Position numbers and translations under genes: made by a program. Shown one piece after another: positions 9,394-18,897 of a DNA stretch of 64,000 bases. This stretch comes from Pseudobdellovibrio sp. (GTDB lineage Bacteria > Bdellovibrionota > Bdellovibrionia > Bdellovibrionales > Bdellovibrionaceae), in assembly GCA_023701385.1 (NCBI GenBank), contig JAMPXC010000011.1:1-64000 (forward strand), given 5' to 3'. Under the pieces are notes generated by a model that saw nothing but the letters and a program-made list of their open reading frames with translations, ran no database searches and was not told the DNA's origin. Numbering within the stretch: the stretch's first letter is position 1; each line of letters starts with the position of its first letter.

Positions 9394-10877
9394 TATTGTT
9401 GTTCTCCGTTTTTCTTAATAATAGGTTGATCAATTAAATATTCACCCACAGCGCCTTTAGCAGGCAGATCAGAAATCGCTGTTGCCAGCTTTTCCCAAGT
9501 ATAAACATAGTGGTCAGCAAATCTGTGAACCACTTCAGGAATAGTTACGTAGTAAGAGTTTTCCCAGTTTTTGTTAAAGCCAGCGCCTGTTAAGTTAGCT
9601 GAACCAGTAAATACTGCTGAGAAGTCATTAGGGTTATCACCTTTAGAATTTTTATCAGCGAAGATTAAATATTTACTGTGGTGTAATTGATGTTCATCAC
9701 CGTTTGTTTCCATGAACTTAAGTTTCGCGCCTTTGGCTGCTAACTTATCCATGTTGTAGTATTCTTGCGGCATTGTATCGCCAACCTGGTAATCAGGATC
9801 ATTGGCTTTGTAATAAGTATCGTCATCACAAATGATTCTCATGTCTGGGCGGTATTTAGAATTCGATGAATTCATACGTTTAGATAAACCGTTGATCATT
9901 TTCGAATAGAAAAATCTGTGGCAAGCTAACCAAATTCTTTTGGCATTTGTGATACCCGGAGTACCCGCTTGCTCATCACCGTATAACATGTAATCAACAG
10001 CTGTTTTCTTTTTCACTCCGAATTCAGGTTCACCTTCACCAGGCACGAAGAAAACTTTGATATCTTTTTCTTCTGGAGCCGTGATCGCTTGGCGGCAGTT
10101 TCTGATTGATTTGATGTATTCAGCACGTGAACGGCCAGAAACTTCATCCCACTCAGCTTTCATCGCACAAATGTGAGATTGGGCAAATTGTGAATTGGCA
10201 TTTGTTGTAATAAAGTTCCAGTTTTCGTGGTGGATGACAGGACCCGAAGTCATGTTACCTGAAGAGAATACAACTTTAAATTCGTATTTAGAATTTGGAT
10301 TGATGATAAAAAATTTGTTATGCGCAAATCCTAAGTCACCTTCCATACCACGTAATTTCATTTCAACGTTTTCAGGAGCACAAGCCACAAGCTCCTGAGC
10401 AACTGTTGTGTCTTCTGTGCTGCTCATAACAAAGCGGATTTTTACGCCTTTTTTAGCAGCTTCACATAAAGCTCTAGTTACAGTTTTGTTTCTGAAAGAA
10501 AGGTATGTGAAGAAAATTTCTTTAACGTTTGATTGGTTGATCCACTCCACTAAACGGTACTGCGGAGATTGTGGACGATCACCAGAACGGCGTAAATCGT
10601 ATTTGTTTTTGCAATACACGTTTTCAGGTTTTTGCTTTAATGTTTTGCCACTTACGCTTTTTACATCTTGCGTGTACGCGTAAACACCGCACTCAGGATC
10701 AGTGAATAACACTTCGTATTTATACGGTTTGTAATCTTGCAGACGATCGAAGTACTTAACTTCTTGATTTTCTTCAGGTTGCTCCTGCGCAACGTTACGA
10801 TCTGATGAGGTAAAAGTTTGACAAGAAAATACCGAAGCCAAACAGATAGCCATCACCGCTTTCTTCCATGAAAACAT
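9393..10877 (-). CDS. Phospholipase-D-fold (HKD) lipoprotein
   Basis: 494 aa. Signal peptide with lipobox SVFSC at about residue 19, so the product is a lipoprotein. Two HKD half-sites are visible. The first is HNKFFIIN near residue 185, with SSGNMT after it. The second is HHSKYLIF near residue 398, with GSANLTGAG after it. The first lacks the usual Asp eight residues on and has SSGN instead of GSxN, so the substrate is unclear; phospholipase, nuclease or phosphatidyl-transferase are all possible. ATG has AAGGAG six bases upstream. It forms an operon with the two downstream genes. A second, larger PLD-like gene lies upstream behind a terminator. Confidence 0.85.
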   Translation of the reverse strand: MFSWKKAVMAICLASVFSCQTFTSSDRNVAQEQPEENQEVKYFDRLQDYKPYKYEVLFTDPECGVYAYTQDVKSVSGKTLKQKPENVYCKNKYDLRRSGDRPQSPQYRLVEWINQSNVKEIFFTYLSFRNKTVTRALCEAAKKGVKIRFVMSSTEDTTVAQELVACAPENVEMKLRGMEGDLGFAHNKFFIINPNSKYEFKVVFSSGNMTSGPVIHHENWNFITTNANSQFAQSHICAMKAEWDEVSGRSRAEYIKSIRNCRQAITAPEEKDIKVFFVPGEGEPEFGVKKKTAVDYMLYGDEQAGTPGITNAKRIWLACHRFFYSKMINGLSKRMNSSNSKYRPDMRIICDDDTYYKANDPDYQVGDTMPQEYYNMDKLAAKGAKLKFMETNGDEHQLHHSKYLIFADKNSKGDNPNDFSAVFTGSANLTGAGFNKNWENSYYVTIPEVVHRFADHYVYTWEKLATAISDLPAKGAVGEYLIDQPIIKKNGEQQ

Positions 10878-10946
10878 AGCAGTCTCCTTCGCTGTTAAAA
10901 CAGACTCTTTCAGAGTAAAGGAGAATATGTTTTTTTAAAATGAAAT

Positions 10947-10974
10947 AAAAAAGTGCTCCACTTCCAGAGCTCAC
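10947..10974 (-). terminator. Putative intrinsic terminator after the 651-aa PLD-like gene
   Basis: Read on the minus strand, GTG(AG)CTC and GAGCAC form a stem with a small bulge, followed by TTTTTT. It lies about 65 bases beyond the stop of the 651-aa PLD-like gene and 70 bases before the next start. The rest of the 162-base gap (10878-11039) holds a weaker hairpin at 10990-11022 and no gene. Confidence 0.6.
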
Positions 10975-11039
10975 ATGTTAAGACGAAGGTACAGGAACTG
11001 GATAATGGTCCAGCCTGTGTTCAGTGTGTCTTGTTGAAA

Positions 11040-12995
11040 TTACTCTTCAGCACCAGCGCCGTCAGCAATTTTGCCCTGGCCAACCAACGAAGACGACGGC
11101 CACATTTTCTCATCGAATTCTTTATTAAATGCTTTCATCACATCTAATTCTTTTCTCTTATTTCTGATCGTTACCATGTTTTCATCGTTAATGTCGTTAC
11201 CAGTTTGCGACCAGTTTTGTGAACCGATAATAATCAATTCAGCTTTATAAGACCCATCTTTTTGTAAGCGAGATAAGGTCGCTGACTTATGATGATTTAA
11301 ACCGTTCCAGTTATTTTTTCTAACTTCAACTGAACCCGTCGGTTTTTTTGCGTACGGGTTTTCTTGCATCAAGTTTCCATCTTTAGCTTTCCACCAAGAG
11401 TTAGCACCAGCACCCGTTAAGTTATCAAATACGATACGGATATTTACACCGCGAGCCACCGCTGCCTGCATAGCGCGAACCATTTCAAATCCGCCACCGC
11501 CGAACATAGAGATTCTTAACAAATCACCTTTTCTAGCAGAGTAAACCATCGGTAATAGTACGCGGTGTTCACCATCATCTGTCGGAGAAAAGTGAACGCG
11601 TGCTTCAGTACCATCAGTGAATGTAAAATAACGTTGCGTGTTCGGGCGTTTTTTATCATGGAATGCACCCGTTAATAACGTTTTGGGCTTTGAAGCACTG
11701 TCATTTTGACCTTGGTGCATTTCTGTAAACTCAGCTAAGAACGCATTAGCAATCGTGCTGTTCTTGATAAGAATAGCTAAGTTTGAATTTGATTCATCAC
11801 CCATACAAGTACGGGCTACGTTTGTTGTACCTGACCAAACAGAACGTGAACCGTCGTTTTTTTCAAACACGACAAATTTATTATGCATGATACCTGTAAA
11901 TGGGAATTCGATACGGGCACGCGCTTGCTCATTTGTTTTTACCGTTGAATTCAGTAAACGTAAAACTTGTAAGCTGTTTGCGTACTGGAATGGCGTACGA
12001 GATAAAGTCTCTTCATAGTTTGATAAATCTTTGTAAAGACCAATCCAAGTTAAGTCAGCCACTTGTAAATCATAGATTTTTGTCGTTGCAGGTGGCTTGA
12101 TAAACATTTCTTTTTGTAAGTATTTACGTAAATCAAATTGTTTCATTGATTTAGCAAGCACAGCTACATCTGTTAAATATTGTTTGGCCCAGCTTGGTGG
12201 TAAAAAAGCCGCGTTGTCTTTATCTGTCGGGTTAATATATGAATAATCTAATTCTACTTTTTTATTACCTAAAGCGTATTTGCCATCTGGCATTTTAGCC
12301 ATATTATAATCACGCGGGAAAGAATTCGCCTGCGCCTCATCAGACACATCTAATACGGCGTACGTCGCTACGCCGGCTTTTACTCTATCGGCAATCGCAT
12401 TAAATACTGAAGCCATTGTGTCTTGAATATCATCAATACCATATAAGGCTAAAAACATTTTCTTTTCACCTTCAATTCTGATTTTCTCAGCCAAGATTTC
12501 AGCAACAGTCGTTTCCGGAATAATAAAATTTTCGCGTTTATTAACAAAATTATCATACCAACCATTCGTGAAGAAATACTCAAGCTCTAATGAATCCCCG
12601 GCTGGCACTGCAGTCCCTAAATTAGGGTACACTTCTTGACGCATTTTAGATTTAGGTTCAACTGTAGCCTTAGCTTCTAAGCATGACCAGTCTTCAACAT
12701 CGTCACAGAATAAAAACTGTGTGGATGAGTTTAATAAACGGGTTACTTGAAATTTAAAATTAGATTTATCTGGCGTTAAACCAATCGAAACTAGATATGA
12801 GGCGATTCTTTCGACCTTATCAGCTGAAACCTTCGGTAAGGACTTTTTAATCGCAGCTTTAGTGACCTCTACACGCTGATCTTCAGCCTTAATCTCGCCT
12901 AAAAAAGTGGGGCGCGCAAAACCAGGTTGGGCGATCATTTGTGTTAAAGTGAGACACGCTAAACCGATACTTAGTTTGTTTTTAAGGTTTTTCAT
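11040..12995 (-). CDS. Exported phospholipase-D-fold protein, 651 aa
   Basis: Signal peptide at residues 1-27 (ending QPGFARP) without a lipobox, so periplasmic or secreted. Two HxK half-sites are present. The first is HNKFVVFEK near residue 369, followed by WSGTTNVA. The second is HHKSATLSR near residue 566, followed by IIIGSQNWSQTG. The second half is a near-canonical PLD superfamily GSxNWS site. The N-terminal third is unlike known PLDs. It is paralogous in architecture with the 494-aa neighbour but in a separate transcription unit. The 186-base upstream gap is shared with the divergent cell-wall hydrolase. For a predator, an exported PLD could act on prey phospholipids or DNA (inference). 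Confidence 0.85.
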   Translation of the reverse strand: MKNLKNKLSIGLACLTLTQMIAQPGFARPTFLGEIKAEDQRVEVTKAAIKKSLPKVSADKVERIASYLVSIGLTPDKSNFKFQVTRLLNSSTQFLFCDDVEDWSCLEAKATVEPKSKMRQEVYPNLGTAVPAGDSLELEYFFTNGWYDNFVNKRENFIIPETTVAEILAEKIRIEGEKKMFLALYGIDDIQDTMASVFNAIADRVKAGVATYAVLDVSDEAQANSFPRDYNMAKMPDGKYALGNKKVELDYSYINPTDKDNAAFLPPSWAKQYLTDVAVLAKSMKQFDLRKYLQKEMFIKPPATTKIYDLQVADLTWIGLYKDLSNYEETLSRTPFQYANSLQVLRLLNSTVKTNEQARARIEFPFTGIMHNKFVVFEKNDGSRSVWSGTTNVARTCMGDESNSNLAILIKNSTIANAFLAEFTEMHQGQNDSASKPKTLLTGAFHDKKRPNTQRYFTFTDGTEARVHFSPTDDGEHRVLLPMVYSARKGDLLRISMFGGGGFEMVRAMQAAVARGVNIRIVFDNLTGAGANSWWKAKDGNLMQENPYAKKPTGSVEVRKNNWNGLNHHKSATLSRLQKDGSYKAELIIIGSQNWSQTGNDINDENMVTIRNKRKELDVMKAFNKEFDEKMWPSSSLVGQGKIADGAGAEE

Positions 12996-13046
12996 ATAAA
13001 GGGTTTAAAGCAGACCTGATGCCACCCCTAACCAAATATAGGTTTT

Positions 13047-13060
13047 TTAAGCGCGCTTAA
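13047..13060. promoter_or_regulatory. 14-bp perfect palindrome in divergent promoter region
   Basis: TTAAGCGCGCTTAA is a perfect palindrome, preceded by six T, in the 186-base divergent region (12996-13181) between the PLD-like gene and the SleB-like gene. It could be an operator or a short hairpin. No other gene is seen in the gap. Confidence 0.35.
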
Positions 13061-13146
13061 CTGGATACGAAATAGACCCTCTACGTAAATTGGCACTCAC
13101 TGTGTTTTAGAGTGAGACGAAAAACACAAAAAACACGTTAAAAAAG

Positions 13147-13174
13147 TCAAAATTGCCTCCCGTTTTACCGATAA
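13147..13174 (+). promoter_or_regulatory. FliA (sigma28)-like promoter candidate
   Basis: TCAA, 16 bases, then ACCGATAA. The -10-like box and the spacing match the pattern seen before both fibre genes (TAAA-N16-YCCGATRA), with one mismatch in the -35. The box ends 7 bases before the GTG of the hydrolase, so initiation would give an almost leaderless mRNA. That closeness weakens the case. Confidence 0.3.
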
Positions 13175-13181
13175 AGGTCTG

Positions 13182-14306
13182 GTGAAAAGATATGTATTAA
13201 CGACCTTTTCCATGGGTCTTTTATTTACCTTTTTTAGTCGGGCGCAAGCTGACAAAACTGTTTACCTGTCGACGCTCGAAGGCGACGATAAGGCTTCTGT
13301 GTATTGGTGTAAAAACGGCCAATGCGGCGAAGGCCATCTCAAATTGGATCGCTCGACCGAGATTACCATTACGGGCAAAGAGTTTCAGGCTCAGACCACA
13401 GACCCTTTTGATGATTCAAAGACCAATGAAGTTTTTGTTCCCGTGAAGTTTAAGGATGGCGAAGGTTACCTTCCACTTTATTTATTAACTGAAAAAAGAT
13501 TAGAAGCTTTTTATTCTGATGAAGGCAACAGCCGTATGCCAGCTGCTGTTGGCAAAGGTGGAAAAAAATCACCGAACACTTTAAAAGCCGCCACACAAAT
13601 TTATGATTTGGTCGGCGAATGCCCGCTGAAGGACCCAACCGTTATGCCGACCAAACTACCTTCGGATAATGTGTTTGATGCGTATGTTTTGGGTCGTTTG
13701 AAAAAACAAAAAATTCCACTTCTTGTGAATGAACAAATGAAGCCTATGACATCTGAAGACTTAGTTAATATCGATTCTTTAGCACGCACTATTTACGGCG
13801 AAATGGGTAAATGTTTTCGTAAAGGCTTACAATATCCAATCGCTGCAGCGCTCGTTGCCGTAAACCGCTTTGATAACAAATCACGTTTTAAAGAATGGAC
13901 GAAGTCACAAGTTAAACGTAAGGTCGCAAGCCTTCCGCCACTGGCACGAATAGTGACAACGCCTGAAAAATTTAATGTTTGGAAAGTTTATGCAAGCGGA
14001 AAAGTAAATGGCCCGCTTCATCACAGTTTATGCCCCGCACGTGCTGTGAATAAACCGTTCTGGAAAACTAAACGCGCCAGCCAAGCTGAAGTTGATATCT
14101 GGAAAAACGCTGTACGCATCGCTACTGAAGCGGTGATGTTTCCTTCGCGTTTTAAAGCCAGGTCGCCGGCAATGAAAAATATTAACTTTTACACTTCAGG
14201 AATGGGCCAATACCAAGATTACATGCAGGTTTTTCCATTCGTAAATGACCGCCCGCTTGAACACTTTGAGTGTATCGAGATGTGGAAAGAACCTGGCCGC
14301 CGCTAG
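13182..14306 (+). CDS. Exported SleB-like cell-wall hydrolase
   Basis: 374 aa. A signal peptide (residues 1-23, ending RAQADK) targets it to the periplasm or beyond. The C-terminal half fits the SleB/CwlJ hydrolase (lytic transglycosylase-like) fold. LARTIYGEMG carries the expected catalytic Glu (E207), followed by A..VAVNRF, then a FxVWK..SG segment and INFYTSG near the C terminus. The N-terminal ~150 residues may be an SH3-like wall-binding region (VPVKFKDGEGYLPL) (inference). It starts with GTG, with AAAGG a few bases upstream. It is convergent with apt at only 4 bases' distance. For a predator such an enzyme could remodel its own or prey peptidoglycan. Confidence 0.75.
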   Translation: MKRYVLTTFSMGLLFTFFSRAQADKTVYLSTLEGDDKASVYWCKNGQCGEGHLKLDRSTEITITGKEFQAQTTDPFDDSKTNEVFVPVKFKDGEGYLPLYLLTEKRLEAFYSDEGNSRMPAAVGKGGKKSPNTLKAATQIYDLVGECPLKDPTVMPTKLPSDNVFDAYVLGRLKKQKIPLLVNEQMKPMTSEDLVNIDSLARTIYGEMGKCFRKGLQYPIAAALVAVNRFDNKSRFKEWTKSQVKRKVASLPPLARIVTTPEKFNVWKVYASGKVNGPLHHSLCPARAVNKPFWKTKRASQAEVDIWKNAVRIATEAVMFPSRFKARSPAMKNINFYTSGMGQYQDYMQVFPFVNDRPLEHFECIEMWKEPGRR

Positions 14307-14310
14307 AAAT

Positions 14311-14817
14311 CTAATACTGAATTAAAGATTTGATCGGTTCGTTTTTAAACTTCATTTCATTCAGAAATGTCAGATTAATTAAAACTAAAACATCAGAAAC
14401 TTTATAACCCGCTTTTTCACAAAGGCTAATTGAAGCTTTTAATGTGCCACCAGTTGCTAAGACGTCATCAACAACAACGGCACGTAATGGCTTTTGTGTC
14501 GGTGCAATTTCTAAAGTGGCTTCACCGTATTCAAGTTTGTAAGATTCTTTGATTGTTGGCGGCGGAAGTTTTCCCGCTTTTCTTAAAGGTAAAAAGCCTT
14601 TGTTGAAATGCGCAGCTAACGCTGTACCAAAAATAAATCCGCGTGATTCGATACCAACAAAGACATCAACTTCATCTAAGTTAATTAATTTTCTGAAATC
14701 TTCAGTCACTTGTTTAAATGCTGTTGCATCTTTAAGTAACGGCGTTACATCACGAAACATTACACCTGGAATTGGAAAATCAGCGACATCACGAATTAAT
14801 TTTTGATAGGATTTCAT
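14311..14817 (-). CDS. apt: Adenine phosphoribosyltransferase
   Basis: Converts adenine plus PRPP to AMP (purine salvage, cytosol). The start at ATG 14817 gives MKSYQKLIRDVADFPIPGV and 168 aa, matching the family. A longer upstream reading overlaps the kinase gene and lacks homology. Visible motifs are IPGVMFRDVTPLL, GIESRGFIFG and the PRPP loop VVVDDVLATGGT. The last gene of the long minus-strand series; it follows the histidine kinase by 22 bases. Confidence 0.95.
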   Translation of the reverse strand: MKSYQKLIRDVADFPIPGVMFRDVTPLLKDATAFKQVTEDFRKLINLDEVDVFVGIESRGFIFGTALAAHFNKGFLPLRKAGKLPPPTIKESYKLEYGEATLEIAPTQKPLRAVVVDDVLATGGTLKASISLCEKAGYKVSDVLVLINLTFLNEMKFKNEPIKSLIQY

Positions 14818-14839
14818 AACCTCGGACAGTAGTCGATTT

Positions 14840-16168
14840 TCAATGCTGAAGCAAGTCAGATCCCAGAGGTAACCACGCCGTAAAGGTTGATCCCAGGCCC
14901 TCATCACTTTTAACCGTGATATCACCGCCGTGGGCTTTTAAAATATTACGAGAGATATAAAGACCCAATCCTAAGCCCCCGTAATTGATTAAATTCGCGG
15001 CTCTTTCAAAGCGCTCGAAGATCTTTTTCTGATTTTCTTTAGATATTCCGATACCTTGGTCGACGACTTCAAATTCAATCTGGCTGACTCCATTTTCACC
15101 GGCTTTCAGCTGCAAAGTCATATGCAGTGGTTTATTTAACCCATACTTAATTGCATTCGAAATCATGTTATTAAAAACCTGCTCGATGCGAATTTTGTCG
15201 CACAAACAAATGATTTCATCATCGATCTCGACATCTACTGCGTAACCTAAATTTTTAAACTCAACCTGATGCCGCTCAATTAACTCACGGACTAGCGCCG
15301 AAATATTCACCAGTTCTTTTTTTAAAATTAAGCGTTCGGCAGAAATACGAGAAGCATCTAAAAGATTTTCAACCAAACGCAAATAACGGTTAAATTGCTG
15401 TTCTGTTTTTTCAAATAAGTTCATTACAAATTGTACTTGTGGAATTTTATCTGAAATCGAATTAAGACAGCGTCTTGTCAGCTGAAAATTCAAAAGAATC
15501 GGCGTTAATGGTGATCTCAATTCGTGCGAAGTAATTGAAATAAAATCATCGCGCAGGATAATTGATTTTTCAGCTTCCAGGCGTGCGGCCATTTCTTTTT
15601 GCAGTGAATTTTCTAAATTCGTTTCACTTAATTTTAATTTCTCTTCAATTTTACGGCGAATGACAGCATAAGCCACTAAATGCGCAATGGCCACTGCAGA
15701 TTCAATCTCTTGCTTAAAGTGATATGGCACACGCGAATACAGCATAAACTTACCGATTACCTTTGATCGGTACAACAGCGGAATAAAAGCTAAACCACGC
15801 ATGCCTTCAGCTGAAAAAACCGGATAATACGGAGTTAATTCTTTATCTTCAAAAATATCATAAGTCACAATCGGCGCTGGGTTTACGTCTTCCTGGCTCC
15901 ACGGCGTGTGACCTTCAACAGATTTACGGTATTTATCTGACAAGCCCAACCACGCCTTAAAGCGCATAACTCCGTCGGGATCAAAAAGTAAAATCGAAGC
16001 GCGCTCAACACCCGTCGCTATTTTTAAACTGACTAAAGCTTGTTGGTAAATTGTTTCTAATCCAGTAGCATCTTCAGGAATATTAGTAATAGCATCTATC
16101 AGCTGGCGCAAAATCGCTGACAAGTCTGGTGCAGAGATTGCGGGCAATGACGATTCAGATTCCAACAT
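14840..16168 (-). CDS. Soluble GAF-domain sensor histidine kinase
   Basis: 442 aa with no transmembrane segment, so a cytosolic sensor. A GAF domain occupies about residues 25-170, followed by a short coiled coil. HisKA has SITSHELRSPLTP (phospho-acceptor H215). The HATPase has N-box NMISNAIKYG, G1 DQGIGIS and G2 GGLGLGLYIS. It lies 9 bases behind a single-domain receiver gene, forming a natural pair. The input signal is not evident. It sits downstream of rpoN in the same strand run. Confidence 0.93.
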   Translation of the reverse strand: MLESESSLPAISAPDLSAILRQLIDAITNIPEDATGLETIYQQALVSLKIATGVERASILLFDPDGVMRFKAWLGLSDKYRKSVEGHTPWSQEDVNPAPIVTYDIFEDKELTPYYPVFSAEGMRGLAFIPLLYRSKVIGKFMLYSRVPYHFKQEIESAVAIAHLVAYAVIRRKIEEKLKLSETNLENSLQKEMAARLEAEKSIILRDDFISITSHELRSPLTPILLNFQLTRRCLNSISDKIPQVQFVMNLFEKTEQQFNRYLRLVENLLDASRISAERLILKKELVNISALVRELIERHQVEFKNLGYAVDVEIDDEIICLCDKIRIEQVFNNMISNAIKYGLNKPLHMTLQLKAGENGVSQIEFEVVDQGIGISKENQKKIFERFERAANLINYGGLGLGLYISRNILKAHGGDITVKSDEGLGSTFTAWLPLGSDLLQH

Positions 16169-16177
16169 AAAATTCCT

Positions 16178-16600
16178 TTACCCGTGTTCTTTTCTGCAAA
16201 ATTGATGAGTGATATTTAAAAGCTGATTAAGATTAATGGGTTTAGAAAGTGTTCCTCGGGCATGCGCAGAGCTAAGACGACTAGTAAAAGCACTAACTAC
16301 GACAACAGGAATTTTTGCTAATTCAGGATCTTTTTCGACAACACTTAAAAATTCGTTGCCATTCATTACGGGCATCATTAAATCTAAAAAAATCACACAA
16401 GGTTTTAGCGGCATGGTCCGAAGCTGTTCTAACGCTTCACGTCCGTTGGCGGCGGTAAAAACATGATACCCTTCAAGATCTAGGGCAACTTGGAACGTTT
16501 CACGAATATCAGCGTCGTCTTCAACAATCAGAGTATTGCGTTCAGTATCGCAAGCTTGATTCACACTGCCATAACTCGAGTTTAATTCGATGAATTCCAT
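16178..16600 (-). CDS. Single-domain response regulator (CheY-like receiver)
   Basis: Receiver domain only, no output domain. Acidic pair EDDAD, phospho-acceptor Asp in VIFLDLMMPVMNG, switch Ser in VVVSAF and the conserved Lys in LSKPIN are all present. I take ATG 16600; a TTG at 16612 would add four residues. Neither has a strong Shine-Dalgarno. It is paired with the downstream GAF histidine kinase, so it probably acts as a phosphorelay or protein-interaction module rather than a DNA binder. Confidence 0.9.
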   Translation of the reverse strand: MEFIELNSSYGSVNQACDTERNTLIVEDDADIRETFQVALDLEGYHVFTAANGREALEQLRTMPLKPCVIFLDLMMPVMNGNEFLSVVEKDPELAKIPVVVVSAFTSRLSSAHARGTLSKPINLNQLLNITHQFCRKEHG

Positions 16601-16650
16601 ATCAGTATTCAAGCAATTAAAAGACCAGCAGCATCTGTGGCGTAATGCCC

Positions 16651-18102
16651 CTAGAACATCTTTTTACGTTGTGAGGAAGGTAAGATTTTGAGTACTTCGC
16701 GGTATTTAGCTACTGTACGACGGGCGATATCTACGCCGTCTTTTTTTAGTAAATCTACCAGCTTTTGATCTGATAATGGTTTTTTGGGATCTTCTTTCGC
16801 AACAAGCTCTTTGATTTTAAGCTTAACGGCTTCTGAGGCTAAGGCGTCGCCGTCTGTTGACGCGATACCTGAGTTGAAGAAATATTTTAATTCGAAAATA
16901 CCTTGTGGGGTGTGCATGTATTTCGCTGTAGTTACGCGCGAAACTGTTGACTCATGCATGCCGATGTCAGCTGCGATATCACGTAAGATCATTGGTTTTA
17001 AGAACGCTGTTCCTTTTTCGAAGAATTCGCGCTGATGTTTTACGATTGAATCTGACACCTTATAAATTGTTCTTTGGCGTTGGTGAATTGATTTAATTAA
17101 CCAGACTGCCGATTTTAATTTTTCAGAGATAAAATCAGCGGCTTTTGCGTCTCCTGTTGGAGTTGCTCCGCCTTTTAACATATTACGGTAGTAATTTGAG
17201 ATTCTTAGTTTTGGTAAACCGTCTTCGTTTAACGATACACTGAAATCATCGCCCACTTTGTACACGTACACATCTGGTGTTACGTAGTGTGTGTCGTTAC
17301 CTGCGTACGCGCGGCCAGGTTTTGGGTCCATCGCGTAGATGATTTTGCACATGTCGATCACTTCTTCCATTGGCTTTTGTAAAGCTTTGGCAATGGCGTC
17401 GTAATTCTTTTTCTCTAAATCTTTTAAGTGATTATTGATTAACGTCACTAAATCCGTTGTATCTTCTTCGATGTGTTTAGCTTGAACCAATAAACACTCT
17501 TTAAGATCACGGGCACCTACACCGGCCGGGTCAAATTCGTGGATTAATGTTAGAGTGTCTTCTAATAATTGCAGATCAATTTTTTCTTCTTCAGCAATTT
17601 GTGCCAACGGCGTTTTAATATAACCTTCGTCATCGATATAAGCGATTAACGCATCAGCGGCTAATTCTTCTTCAGAAGAAAAACCGGCCATTTTTGCTTG
17701 CCAGTATAAATGATCGTGCAACGTTTGTGTTGTTGAGATCACGTTTTCGTAGTTCATGATCTCTTCAGAACCTGAACTCGCTTCACGTGGCATTTTATGT
17801 TGGATTTCTAAGTAATTTTCCCACTCGAACTCGTCTTGTTTTTGCGGATCTTGCGCTTCAGCTGTTTGAGCTTCAGTGCTTGCACCTTCGCTACCGTCAA
17901 CTTGGGCTGCGGCTTCTTTAGTACGTTCGAAGTCTTCTTCTTTTAAAACTTCAGCTTCTTCTAGGATTGGATTTTCTTCTAACTCATTACGAACTTGTGA
18001 TTCAAGTTCTAAGCGCGACATCTGAAGCAACTTGATCGCCTGCTGTAATTGCGGCGTAATTACCAAGCCCTGACTTAAATTCATCGTTTGCTTCATTGCC
18101 AT
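16651..18102 (-). CDS. rpoN: RNA polymerase sigma-54 factor
   Basis: 483 aa. The N-terminal activator-interacting region I is Gln/Leu rich (LVITPQLQQAIKLLQMSRLEL). An acidic region II (Glu/Ala-rich, about residues 45-80), the core-binding domain and a helix-turn-helix follow. The RpoN box ARRTVAKYRE is at residues 460-469. It recognises -24/-12 promoters and needs AAA+ activators such as the one at 37574. As in many Proteobacteria it follows lptB, 48 bases downstream. Confidence 0.97.
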   Translation of the reverse strand: MAMKQTMNLSQGLVITPQLQQAIKLLQMSRLELESQVRNELEENPILEEAEVLKEEDFERTKEAAAQVDGSEGASTEAQTAEAQDPQKQDEFEWENYLEIQHKMPREASSGSEEIMNYENVISTTQTLHDHLYWQAKMAGFSSEEELAADALIAYIDDEGYIKTPLAQIAEEEKIDLQLLEDTLTLIHEFDPAGVGARDLKECLLVQAKHIEEDTTDLVTLINNHLKDLEKKNYDAIAKALQKPMEEVIDMCKIIYAMDPKPGRAYAGNDTHYVTPDVYVYKVGDDFSVSLNEDGLPKLRISNYYRNMLKGGATPTGDAKAADFISEKLKSAVWLIKSIHQRQRTIYKVSDSIVKHQREFFEKGTAFLKPMILRDIAADIGMHESTVSRVTTAKYMHTPQGIFELKYFFNSGIASTDGDALASEAVKLKIKELVAKEDPKKPLSDQKLVDLLKKDGVDIARRTVAKYREVLKILPSSQRKKMF

Positions 18103-18150
18103 TTGCTAACTCAATTCCTTGTTTATTTAACGTTCTAACAATTCAATAAA

Positions 18151-18888
18151 TTATAATTTAAAATTCTCACCCAAATAAAACTTACGAGCTGTTTCTGAAT
18201 TGGCGATTTGTTCAGAATTTCCGCTCACTTGGATGATTCCATCCTTTAAAATATAAGCATAATCGCAAATCCCTAAAGTCTCACGCACGTTGTGGTCAGT
18301 GATCAAAACTCCTATACCTTTGGCCTTAAGATCACGAATGATATTTTGGATTTCACCGACGGCAATAGGATCAATACCTGCGAATGGTTCATCCAACAAC
18401 AAAAAATGCGGTGAACCAGCTAATGCGCGGGCGATTTCTACTCTGCGACGCTCACCGCCGGATAAAGCATAACCAAAAGATTCGCGAATATGATTGACTC
18501 GGAAATCTTGTAAAAGACTCTCTAATTTTTCGCGGCGCTCCTGAGGGTTGTAACCATGAGCTTCTAGGGCCACTAAAATATTGTCTTCAACCGTCATACG
18601 GCGAAAAATACTCGGCTCTTGCGCTAAATAACTAAGACCGGCACGCGCACGTTTGTACATCGGGTATTCTGAAATTTCTAAAGCGTTTAACAAGATCGAA
18701 CCTGAATCGGATTTAACTAAACCCACCACCATATAGAAGGATGTGGTCTTACCCGCCCCGTTGGGGCCTAACAAGCCAACAACTTGTCCTGATTGCACTT
18801 CAAAAGAAACATCTTTAACGACTAAACGCTCACCATATTTTTTTGAAATATTTTTGATGGTTAAGATACTTGTTGCGTTTTCAGCCAT
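18151..18888 (-). CDS. lptB: LPS export ABC transporter ATPase LptB
   Basis: Cytoplasmic ATPase powering extraction of LPS by LptFG. 245 aa. Walker [10 protein letters not shown] at residues 41-49, signature [15 protein letters not shown], Walker [14 protein letters not shown] and switch His in [10 protein letters not shown]. The FAGIDP and DHNVRETL motifs are typical of LptB rather than other ABC ATPases. It is preceded by the lptC-like gene by 9 bases and followed by rpoN, the classic lptC/A-lptB-rpoN order. Confidence 0.96.
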   Translation of the reverse strand: MAENATSILTIKNISKKYGERLVVKDVSFEVQSGQVVGLLGPNGAGKTTSFYMVVGLVKSDSGSILLNALEISEYPMYKRARAGLSYLAQEPSIFRRMTVEDNILVALEAHGYNPQERREKLESLLQDFRVNHIRESFGYALSGGERRRVEIARALAGSPHFLLLDEPFAGIDPIAVGEIQNIIRDLKAKGIGVLITDHNVRETLGICDYAYILKDGIIQVSGNSEQIANSETARKFYLGENFKL

Positions 18889-18897
18889 GGAATCTTT

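Noticed and set aside
13091-13110. TGGCACTCACTGTG as a sigma-54 promoter
   Set aside because: It has the -24 TGGCAC, but no TTGC or TTGA at the required -12 distance.
10878-13181. The PLD region as a recently acquired island
   Set aside because: Codon and base use look like the surroundings and no att sites, integrase or tRNA is seen.
14818-14925. Longer N terminus for apt
   Set aside because: Overlaps the kinase gene and has no match; family members begin at MKSYQKL.
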